NCBI RefSeq assembly: GCF_900156495.1
Contig: NZ_FTNT01000001.1
Coordinates: 248,001 to 312,000 of the forward strand
Direction: 5' to 3'
Length of the DNA: 64,000 bases
Source: Williamsia sterculiae
Lineage (GTDB): Bacteria; Actinomycetota; Actinomycetes; Mycobacteriales; Mycobacteriaceae
The notes beneath the pieces were generated by a model. It searched no databases. It was not told the DNA's origin and was given only the letters and a program-made list of their open reading frames with translations. Made by a program: the position numbers and the translations under genes. This document shows, one piece after another, positions 49,269 to 57,123 of the stretch (the first letter of the stretch is position 1; each line of letters begins with the position of its first letter).

Positions 49269-49448
49269 GGTGGGAGGCCCTTTCGATCGCTCGTCGATGA
49301 TGTCGACGGATGGAGACGCTAGTACCGGTGCGGCGCGTTGGTGCCGGTTCGGCACGCCCGGCTGTGTAAACGTCGTGTGGCGTCGATGCCGATGCTCGTG
49401 GTCGCTACGGTGTCGAGGACTGTCTTCCAGCGATGAGTGAGGCCGACG

Positions 49449-50348
49449 ATGATCGAACGCAATTCCGACGAGGCCCGTGACCTGGCCCGCTCCGCCTACG
49501 AGACTCTCGAGCCGTTCCATGTCATCGCGTACTTCGCCCCGGGCCTGCAGCAGGCGGCCACCGACGTCGGGCTCGATCTCTCCGGCTTCTACGTCGGAGC
49601 CAGGGGTGCCCCGCTGGGGCCGTGTGACGCCAGTGTGGTGTCGGCGGCCTTCTTCAACTTCAGCCCGTCCGTCGTCCGTCCGGGCTGGGAATCCGCATTG
49701 GGCGTGGGTCTGACGGCGGTCGCGGATCGTCGCTACCAGCTGCTCGACGACACGCTGCGTGGCGCCCTGGGGTCCGCCGTCGACGACCCCGAACTCGCCC
49801 GGCTGGCGGACCGGTACACCGACATCGCCGCCGGCTTGCCGCTGGCGGGGCGGACGCTGGCGTCGGCGTGGGCGCGGTCGACCTCACCCGATGCTGCCCA
49901 CCTGCGGCTGTGGCGCGCGGTGGCCATCCTGCGTGAGTGGCGCGGTGACGGTCACGTCGCCGCGCTCGTGCTGGCCGGTCTGGATCGGGCGCAGGCCCTG
50001 GTCTTCCACGAGGCAAGACACCCCGATCCCACGGTGCGACGCCGACTGCTCGGCCGGAAGTTCAGTCAGCTGTCGCGCGGCTGGTCGGATGCCGACTGGG
50101 ACGGGGCGGTCGAGACGCTGGTCGCGCGCGGTGTGCTGGAACGCGCCGACGAGGGCGGTGAACGACTCACCGACGCGGGTGTCGACCTGTACGCGGACGT
50201 CGAGAAGCGGACCGATGCGGCGGCCGCGGCCGCGTGGGCCGACGTGGACGACGCCGCGGAACTGATCGCCGCGACCCGGCCCTACGTGAAGTCGGTCATC
50301 GACGCCGGAATCCTGCCCGGGACGAAGAACCGCGCCACCCCCCGGTGA
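49449..50348 (+). CDS. SCO6745-like hypothetical protein
   Basis: 299 residues of an actinobacterial family named after a Streptomyces member: ARSAYETLEPFHVIAYFAPGLQQAATDVGLD and VSAAFFNFSPSVVRPGWESAL. The C-terminal half contains a region like a winged helix (LSRGWSDADWDGAVETLVARGVLERADEGGERLTDAG). Function not known. GTGAGG six bases before ATG 49449; the end is coupled to the DUF2079 gene (GTGA). Confidence 0.75.
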   Translation: MIERNSDEARDLARSAYETLEPFHVIAYFAPGLQQAATDVGLDLSGFYVGARGAPLGPCDASVVSAAFFNFSPSVVRPGWESALGVGLTAVADRRYQLLDDTLRGALGSAVDDPELARLADRYTDIAAGLPLAGRTLASAWARSTSPDAAHLRLWRAVAILREWRGDGHVAALVLAGLDRAQALVFHEARHPDPTVRRRLLGRKFSQLSRGWSDADWDGAVETLVARGVLERADEGGERLTDAGVDLYADVEKRTDAAAAAAWADVDDAAELIAATRPYVKSVIDAGILPGTKNRATPR

Positions 50349-51751
50349 GCACCGCGATCCGCAGCCGGATCTCCCGGCCATCAGCCGCCTGGGTCACCGG
50401 GTGGGGAGCCGGTGCGGCCGCCGCGGTCGTCTACGTCCTGTTCGTGGTCCGCCGCTACCAGCGACTCGACACCAACGGGTGGGACCTGGGCATCTTCACT
50501 CAGGCGGTACGGGCCTACAGCCGATTCACCGCACCGCTGGTTCCGCTGGAGGGTGATCACGTCAATCTCCTCGGCGATCACTTCCAACCCTGGATCGCAC
50601 TGATCGCGCCGATCTACCGCATCTTTCCCACCCCGGTCACCCTCATCGTGGTGCAGGCGCTGTTGTTCGCGTTGGCCGTGATCCCCGTGGTCCGGCTGTC
50701 CACGTCGCGGTTCGGTGTCGTCGCCGGCGTCGCCATCGGCGTGGGTTTCGCCGTCTCCTGGGGACTCGTGCAGGCGCTGTCCTTCGACTTCCACGAGATC
50801 GCCCTGGCGGTTCCGCTCGTCGCGTTCAGCCTGGTCGCCCTCTGCGAAGAGCGATGGCGCGCCGCACTTGCCTACGCCGCGCCGTTGGTCTTCTGCAAGG
50901 AGGACTTGGGTGTCACGGTCGCGGTCATCGCGCTGCTGGTCGCCTGGCGGGGTGGACGTGTGGTGTGGACTGCTGCGGCGGTGACCGGGGTCTGGGGTAT
51001 CGCCTGGACCGTGGTGACGATGAAGGTGATCATCCCCTCGCTCGCCGACTCGGGCTACGGATACGAATCCAAGTTCTCCGGGGGTGCGACCGATTCGGCG
51101 TTGCGTACCCTGCGGGGTATCGCGTGGGGTGATCCGCGCAGCGGGACACTGTTCCTGCTCGCGGTCGTCGTCCTCGTGGTCGGGGTGTTGTCGCCACTCA
51201 TGCTGGTCGCAGTACCCACGCTGGCCTGGCGTTTCCTCAGCACCAACACCCTGTACTGGGGTACGGGGTTCCACTACAACGCGATTCTGATGTCGGTGGT
51301 CTTCGTGGCCCTCATCGACGCGTTGTCGGGCTGGGGTGCCACGGTCTTCGGTCGTCGTCGGGTCACCGCGATCGCCTTGGGTTGCGCTGGGGTGGGGTTG
51401 GCCCTCTGTTACGGCAACGCCTTCGCCCGTCTGCCGCAACCGTCGTTCTACGACAACCCACCGCAGTTCGCGGCGGCGAAGGCATTGGCTCAGCGCATCC
51501 CGGATGGTGCCGCGGTTGCGACGACCAACAACCTTGCCCCGCTGGTCGTCTCACGGCATGAGGTGTCTCTGTTCCCCAAACTGCCACGCACTGCGCGACT
51601 GCCGAACTGGTTGTTGATCGACACCACGACGCATGGCTACTACCCCACCGACAACGCGGGGGTGAACGTGGCGCTCGACGCGGTGCAGTCCACAGGTGGC
51701 TACCACCGGGTCGCCGAGTCCGCCGGAGTCGTCTTGGCGACACGGAATTGA
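50345..51751 (+). CDS. DUF2079 membrane protein
   Basis: 468 residues with about nine helices. NGWDLGIFTQAVRAYSRF, FQPWIALIAPIYRIF, and SFDFHEIALAVPL are DUF2079 features; the architecture resembles GT-C glycosyltransferases, though activity is unproven. Start GTG 50345 overlaps the previous stop by four bases, so the two genes form an operon. The next 230 bp hold no gene I can support. Confidence 0.83.
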   Translation: MSTAIRSRISRPSAAWVTGWGAGAAAAVVYVLFVVRRYQRLDTNGWDLGIFTQAVRAYSRFTAPLVPLEGDHVNLLGDHFQPWIALIAPIYRIFPTPVTLIVVQALLFALAVIPVVRLSTSRFGVVAGVAIGVGFAVSWGLVQALSFDFHEIALAVPLVAFSLVALCEERWRAALAYAAPLVFCKEDLGVTVAVIALLVAWRGGRVVWTAAAVTGVWGIAWTVVTMKVIIPSLADSGYGYESKFSGGATDSALRTLRGIAWGDPRSGTLFLLAVVVLVVGVLSPLMLVAVPTLAWRFLSTNTLYWGTGFHYNAILMSVVFVALIDALSGWGATVFGRRRVTAIALGCAGVGLALCYGNAFARLPQPSFYDNPPQFAAAKALAQRIPDGAAVATTNNLAPLVVSRHEVSLFPKLPRTARLPNWLLIDTTTHGYYPTDNAGVNVALDAVQSTGGYHRVAESAGVVLATRN

Positions 51752-51981
51752 CCCGCACCCGCGCAGTCGCTGTTGCTGCGTCGGTGGAGGTCAGAGAGCG
51801 GATTGCGTTGCGATTCGGTATCCATCACAGCACGACGATGACCAACTTCCTTTGGACGACCACACACCACGCGCTAGGTTGTACCCACCGATTCTGCTGA
51901 ACCGACGATTGCGACAGGCTCGACACAACGGACCGTCGTACAGGACGTGGCCCTCGGGTCGCGCCCGCCCAAGGAGGCGGC

Positions 51982-53361
51982 ATGACCACATCTTCACCGT
52001 CCAGCGTGCCATCGGACAAGACGGCGCTGCCGGATTCGGACACGCCCGAAGGTCGGAGACTGTTGCGCAAGGCGATCGGCGCCTCCGCGATGGGCAACGC
52101 GACCGAATGGTACGACTACGGTGTCTATGCGGCCACCGCCACCTACCTCACCAACGCGTTCTTTCCCGGTGATCTCGGGACCATCGGCACCATGCTCGGT
52201 TTCGCGGTCTCGTTCGCGCTGCGACCTCTCGGCGGCATGGTGTGGGGACCCATCGGAGACCGCATCGGCCGCAAGGCCGTCCTGGCCACCACCATCCTGC
52301 TGATCTCGGTGGCCACAGCACTGATCGGTGTGCTCCCCACCCACGCGGTCGCCGGGATCTGGGCGCCGATCCTGTTGATCCTGTTGCGCGTGATCCAAGG
52401 TTTCTCCACCGGTGGTGAATACGGTGGCGCGGCAACCTTCATGGCCGAGTACGCGCCGGACAAGAAGCGTGGCCGGTACGGCTGCTTCCTGGAGTTCGGC
52501 ACTCTGCTGGGCTTCGTCATGGGCACCGCGTTCGTGCTGTTCCTCGAACTCGGCCTCTCCGACGAGAACATGCAGACCTGGGGCTGGCGGATCCCGTTCT
52601 TCCTCGCACTGCCGTTGGGCCTGATCGGTCTCTACCTGCGCCGACAGATGTCCGACACCCCGGTGTTCACCGAACTCGAGCAGGAGGACGCCATCGAGGG
52701 GACGGCGTGGACGCGGTTCGTCGACCTGCTCAAGAACTACTGGCAGCCGATCCTGGTGATGTTCGGGATGGTGATTGCGCTGAACGTCGCGAACTACACT
52801 CTGTTGGCCTATCTCCCGACGTATCTGCAGAACAACATCGGTATGTCCACGACCACCGGCACCGTGACCATCCTGATCGGCGAACTGGCGATGATGGCGC
52901 TCATCCCGTTCTTCGGAAGATGGTCGGACACCGTCGGGCGCAAACCGCTGTGGTGGGGTTCGCTGATCGGTCTGTTCATCTTCGCGCTGCCGCTGTTCTG
53001 GCTGATGGGGCAGGGTTTCGCCTGGGCCATCGTGGGATTCGTCATCCTCGGTGTGTTGTACATCCCGCAACTCGCAACCATCTCCGCAACGTTCCCGGCG
53101 ATGTTCCCCACCCAGGTGCGCTACGCCGGCTTCGCGATCTCCTACAACGTCGCCACGGCGGCCTTCGGCGGTACCGCACCGCTGGTCAACGATGCGGTCA
53201 CCAAGAACGACGGATGGGACCTGTTCCCCGCCGGCTACATGATGGCCGCGTGTGCCATCGGCATGATCGCGTTGCCGTTCCTGCGAGAGACCGCGGGGTG
53301 CTCCATCCGTGGCACCGAGATCCCCGGCGAGGCCGAGGCGGACACCAAGGTCGCCGCCTGA
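51982..53361 (+). CDS. MFS symporter of the metabolite/H+ (ProP-like) family
   Basis: 459 residues, 12 helices. ASAMGNATEWYDYGVYAATATYLTNAFFP is the family-defining helix 1, and GDRIGRKAVLATTI motif A. Relatives import proline, betaine, ectoine or other carboxylates with protons. Preceded by AAGGAGGCGGC. Convergent with the M20/aminotransferase/M24 operon, so an osmolyte substrate is plausible but unproven. Confidence 0.9.
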   Translation: MTTSSPSSVPSDKTALPDSDTPEGRRLLRKAIGASAMGNATEWYDYGVYAATATYLTNAFFPGDLGTIGTMLGFAVSFALRPLGGMVWGPIGDRIGRKAVLATTILLISVATALIGVLPTHAVAGIWAPILLILLRVIQGFSTGGEYGGAATFMAEYAPDKKRGRYGCFLEFGTLLGFVMGTAFVLFLELGLSDENMQTWGWRIPFFLALPLGLIGLYLRRQMSDTPVFTELEQEDAIEGTAWTRFVDLLKNYWQPILVMFGMVIALNVANYTLLAYLPTYLQNNIGMSTTTGTVTILIGELAMMALIPFFGRWSDTVGRKPLWWGSLIGLFIFALPLFWLMGQGFAWAIVGFVILGVLYIPQLATISATFPAMFPTQVRYAGFAISYNVATAAFGGTAPLVNDAVTKNDGWDLFPAGYMMAACAIGMIALPFLRETAGCSIRGTEIPGEAEADTKVAA

Positions 53362-53372
53362 CGAGGGTTCCG

Positions 53373-53418
53373 GTGCTCGCGCACGGGGGATTGTCGTGCT
53401 CGCGCACGGGGGGATTGT
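53373..53418 (+). repeat. tandem 23-bp direct repeat
   Basis: Two copies of GTGCTCGCGCACGGGGGATTGT (53373-53394 and 53396-53418, the second with one extra G). Each copy also contains GTGC-TCGC-GCAC, able to form a short hairpin. It lies just after the transporter stop. Confidence 0.7.
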
Positions 53419-53447
53419 GGCGCTTTTCCCGCAGTTTCGGCGATCTT

Positions 53448-53501
53448 CCGCTGATGTTTCAGCGGGAGATCACGACAGCATCGGGAAATCCGATCTCCCG
53501 C
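53448..53501. repeat. overlapping inverted repeats between convergent genes
   Basis: CCGCTGA-TGTT-TCAGCGG (53448-53465) and GCGGGAGATC / GATCTCCCGC (53462-53471 with 53492-53501) share bases, so the two hairpins are mutually exclusive. They lie between the transporter and the M20 gene and could be terminators or part of a dispersed repeat. Confidence 0.55.
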
Positions 53502-53532
53502 AGTTTTCGCGGGCTTCTGGGCACGCCGTGCG

Positions 53533-54708
53533 TCAACCGAGCAGGCGGCAGGCGAGGAGCGCGTAGGCGCGTGATGCGGCCGACAGGTCGGCGATGGCGA
53601 CGGACTCGTCGGGCTGGTGCGCCTGGGAGTTGATGTCGCCGGGGCCGAGAACGATGGCGGGCACCCCCAGATCGCGGCTGACGAAGCCACCGTCGCAGGC
53701 CGCGGTCCATCCGCCGATCTTGGTGGCCACCCCGACCTCGCCCAATGCGGCGACCGCCTCGGTGACCAGCGGGTGGGATTCGGGGGTCGAGAATCCGGGC
53801 ATCTCCATGGTCGCCCGGACATCGACGACGATCCCGTCGCTGTCGATCCCCGCCGCGGAGATGCGCTGTCGCAACACCTCTGCGATCGCGTCCACGCTCT
53901 CGCCGGGCATCAGACGGCGATCGACACCGAGTTCGCAGGTGGGTGCGACCACCGAGATACCTTGACCGCCACTGATGGTCCCGACGTTCCAGGTGCCCGC
54001 GCCCAGCAGTGGATCCAGAGACCGTTGCATGGCGTCGTGGTCGGCGCGGATCACCTCAACGATGCGGGCGGCGGCGTCGATGGCGCTGCGACCATCGGCC
54101 GGACGACCCGAGTGGGCCGCCCGACCGGTCACGCCGATCTCGATGTATGACGCACCGCGACAGGCGATCACCGTCTTCAGATGTGTCGGCTCGGCGACCA
54201 CACAACCCAGGTAGCGCTCGACTGGTGGATGACGCACCAGATGGCGCACACCGGCCCCGTGCTCCTCTTCGTCGACCGCGCACACCAGGATCACCGGGCC
54301 GCTCAGCGACTGCCCGGCCAATGCCCGCATGGCCGTGAGGATGGCTGCCAGACCGCCTTTCATGTCGGTCGAGCCGCGCCCGACGATCAGCCCGTCGTGG
54401 ACCCGTGGGGTGTACGGGTCATCCGTCCAGCCGGGCCCGGCGGGGACCACGTCGGAGTGACCGAGGAACATCAGCCCAGGACCGTCACCGCCGGGCAGGG
54501 TGGCGATCACGTTCTCCCGCCCCGGTGCGGCCTCCTGCAGTCTGACCGAGAGCCCCGCGTCGGCGGCCGCCGCGGCGAGCACGGCCACCGTCGCCGCCTC
54601 GGTGCCACCGGGGTTCTCACTGGGCGCCGCGATCAGCTCGCAGGTCAGCTTCGTGATGGCGTCGTCGTCGATCCGATCGAGGACGGCACGAGGGTCGACC
54701 GTGGTCAC
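53533..54708 (-). CDS. M20 family deacylase/peptidase (ArgE/DapE-like)
   Basis: 391 residues. Metal-site motifs LGHSDVVPAG, GRGSTDMKGG, DEEEHGAG (the general base Glu), EPTH and the late His in NSQAHQPDE are intact. Cleaves N-acyl amino acids or dipeptides. In this operon it could remove the acetyl group from an N-acetyl-diamino acid. Start GTG 54708 overlaps the aminotransferase stop by four bases. Confidence 0.9.
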   Translation of the reverse strand: MTTVDPRAVLDRIDDDAITKLTCELIAAPSENPGGTEAATVAVLAAAAADAGLSVRLQEAAPGRENVIATLPGGDGPGLMFLGHSDVVPAGPGWTDDPYTPRVHDGLIVGRGSTDMKGGLAAILTAMRALAGQSLSGPVILVCAVDEEEHGAGVRHLVRHPPVERYLGCVVAEPTHLKTVIACRGASYIEIGVTGRAAHSGRPADGRSAIDAAARIVEVIRADHDAMQRSLDPLLGAGTWNVGTISGGQGISVVAPTCELGVDRRLMPGESVDAIAEVLRQRISAAGIDSDGIVVDVRATMEMPGFSTPESHPLVTEAVAALGEVGVATKIGGWTAACDGGFVSRDLGVPAIVLGPGDINSQAHQPDESVAIADLSAASRAYALLACRLLG

Positions 54709-55919
54709 GGTCGACCGCGAGTCAGCGTCTCCAGACTCCGCGCCAACCGCTGCATCCCGATGTCGATGCGTTCCGGGGTGGACGATGCGAAGCACAACCG
54801 GAGTGCGTTGTGGAAACGTCCACCAGGGGACAACGCCGGACCGGGGATGAACGCGACCCCCTCGGCCAGAGCGATCTCGAACAGTTCGCGGGTGTCGACG
54901 TCGGCGTACTCGTTCTCCAGTGTCATCCAGCAGAAGAAGCCGCCCTCGGGGTCGGTCACCGACGCGACACCCGGCAGGTGCTTCGCCACCGCGGCGATCA
55001 TCGCGTCCTTGCGCTCGCGATAGAGCACCCGCAGCGAGGCGAGGTGTTCGTCGAGGCCGCCGCGGGAGATGTACTCGGCGACGATGTGCTGGTTGGGAAC
55101 GTTGGTGCAGGTGTCCATCGCCTGCTTGCCGTTGATCAGCAACTGTCGCAACGACGGATCGGCGTCGACCCACCCGACCCGCCAGCCAGGGGCGAGGATC
55201 TTGGAAAAGGTGCGCACACTGAACAGCAGCGGATCGTCGGGGCTGAGGGTGCGGAACGTGGGGACATCTTCGCCGGTGAAACGCAGCAGGCCGTACGGGT
55301 CGTCGTCGATGATGACCGCACCCCAGTGATGTGCCATCTCCAGCAACGCCTTTCGACGCTCCAGCGACATCGTCACCCCGGACGGGTTCTGAAAGGTGGG
55401 TATGGTGTAGATGGCCTTCGGGGTCTGTCGGGTCCGCGCCACGAGGTCGCCGAGCAGGTCGACGTCCATACCGTTCTCGTCGGTCGGCACCTCGAGCAAC
55501 TGCGCGCCGTACGACAATGCGGTGGCGCTGCCGTTGGTGTACGTCGGGGATTCGACGATCACCAGGTCACCGGGATCGACGAACAGTTTGCAGGCGAGAT
55601 CGAGGCCCTGCATGCCGCCGGTGGTGATGACGAGTCTGTCTTCGGACGCCGGGTCGGCCGTGCCCGCGAGGTAATCCACCAGCAGGCCGAGCAGGCGTGG
55701 CTCGCCTTCCGTGGCCCCGTAGGTGAACGAACTGCTGTCGAGGATCTCACCGGCGATCTGTCGGAACTCGTCCGACGGCACGGCCTCGTCGGCGGGCGAA
55801 CCCATCGCGAACCGCACGATGTCGTGGCGCTGCGCGGCGAGCAGCGACGTGGACGAGTCGATCATCGATCCGACCAAGTCTTTCGCGCGGCCGGCCAGGG
55901 GGATCGTCGGTGCGGTCAT
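54705..55919 (-). CDS. PLP-dependent aminotransferase, class I/II fold
   Basis: 404 residues. Pyridoxal-lysine in RTFSKILAPGWRVGW (about 244), and YGATEGEPRLLGLLVDYL and SPTYTNGSATAL typical of MocR-like/2-aminoadipate aminotransferases without an HTH domain. Seven bases downstream of the M24 gene. The amino donor and acceptor are unknown, possibly a diamino acid from the M24 and M20 steps. Confidence 0.9.
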   Translation of the reverse strand: MTAPTIPLAGRAKDLVGSMIDSSTSLLAAQRHDIVRFAMGSPADEAVPSDEFRQIAGEILDSSSFTYGATEGEPRLLGLLVDYLAGTADPASEDRLVITTGGMQGLDLACKLFVDPGDLVIVESPTYTNGSATALSYGAQLLEVPTDENGMDVDLLGDLVARTRQTPKAIYTIPTFQNPSGVTMSLERRKALLEMAHHWGAVIIDDDPYGLLRFTGEDVPTFRTLSPDDPLLFSVRTFSKILAPGWRVGWVDADPSLRQLLINGKQAMDTCTNVPNQHIVAEYISRGGLDEHLASLRVLYRERKDAMIAAVAKHLPGVASVTDPEGGFFCWMTLENEYADVDTRELFEIALAEGVAFIPGPALSPGGRFHNALRLCFASSTPERIDIGMQRLARSLETLTRGRP

Positions 55920-55926
55920 GCTGCTC

Positions 55927-57120
55927 TCACTTCCTGATCAATTCCCGCGGGAAACTGGTGAAGGTCTCGGCGCCGTTCGCGCCGACGCGGATCGATTCCG
56001 AACACTCGTACCCGTACCCTCGCATCCACATGCCCGCGATGATGTGGAAAGTCATGTTCTCCTCGAGAATCGATTCGTCCTCGGTGCGGATGCTGACCGT
56101 CCGCTCACCCCAGTCCGGTGGGTAGCCGATCCCGATCGAGTAACCCAGTCGAGACGGCTTCTCCAGGCCGTACTTGGCCAGTGTCCAGTTCCACACCGAC
56201 GCCAGTTCTCGGGTGGCGACACCGGGTTTCACCGCGTCGAGGACGTTGTTGAGACCCTCCGCCACGGCTTCGGCGACATAGTCGACCTCCTTACCGGGGT
56301 CACCCAGAGACACCGTGCGGGCCAGCGGACAGTGGTACCGGTTGTGAGCACCGGTCAGTTCGATGACCACGGCCTGGTCGTTGCCGAACTCGCCCTGATG
56401 CCAGGTGAGGTGCGGGGTGTCGGCGGCGTCGCCGGTGGGCATCATCGGAACGATGGCCGGGTAGTCCCCACCGAATCGGTCCGTTCCGGTGATCTGGGCC
56501 TGGGAGATGGCGGCGGCGGCATCACACTGCCGGACACCGACATCGATGGTGTCGATGGCCGCTCGCATCGCCTCACTGCAGACCATGCCCGCCTGGCGCA
56601 TCAGCTGGATCTCCGGCTCGGACTTGATCAACCGAACCCAGTTCACCAGCTCGAAGTTGTCGACCAGCTTCCATTCCGGGATGGCGTTGAACAGCGCGCG
56701 ATACGCCTTGGGAGTGAAGAAGTTCGAGTCCATCTCCAAACCCACCGAACCCGCCCGCGACGCCGGCGCGATCTGGTGGCGCTGCCGCAGCGCCCAGGCC
56801 ACCCAGTCGAACGGATGCAGATGCGGCCGCTGCACATAGCTCTCCGGGTAACCGACGATCTGCTCGGGCGGCAGCCAGGTGGTGCGATGTGCGCCGTTGG
56901 CGTCCATCTCGCGGGCGAAGAAGATCATCTCGCCCTCGATGGGTACGAAGAGCATCTGCGGTGTGTAGAACGACCACGCGTTGTATCCGATGAGGTAGTA
57001 GATGTTGGCCGGATCGGTCACCACGATGGCCGACAGACCCTGCCGATCCATGTGCAACCGAACCTTCTGCAGTCGGCTCGCGTACTCCTCGTCGCTGAAC
57101 AACTGCGCTCCGAGATACAC
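55927..57120 (-). CDS. M24-family protein resembling ectoine hydrolase DoeA
   Basis: 397 residues. N-terminal creatinase-like domain, then a pita-bread domain. GGDYPAIVPMMPTGDAADTPHLTW, YPPDWGERTVSIR and the end block YGYECSESIRVG...FPRELIRK closely follow ectoine hydrolases (FGGDYPAIVPMLPTG, YPPDWGERT in Halomonas). The Asp/Asp metal pair of Xaa-Pro peptidases is not seen, so it is a hydrolase of a cyclic or amide substrate rather than a peptidase. Three bases separate it from the upstream FAD gene. Confidence 0.82.
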   Translation of the reverse strand: MYLGAQLFSDEEYASRLQKVRLHMDRQGLSAIVVTDPANIYYLIGYNAWSFYTPQMLFVPIEGEMIFFAREMDANGAHRTTWLPPEQIVGYPESYVQRPHLHPFDWVAWALRQRHQIAPASRAGSVGLEMDSNFFTPKAYRALFNAIPEWKLVDNFELVNWVRLIKSEPEIQLMRQAGMVCSEAMRAAIDTIDVGVRQCDAAAAISQAQITGTDRFGGDYPAIVPMMPTGDAADTPHLTWHQGEFGNDQAVVIELTGAHNRYHCPLARTVSLGDPGKEVDYVAEAVAEGLNNVLDAVKPGVATRELASVWNWTLAKYGLEKPSRLGYSIGIGYPPDWGERTVSIRTEDESILEENMTFHIIAGMWMRGYGYECSESIRVGANGAETFTSFPRELIRK

Positions 57121-57123
57121 CCG

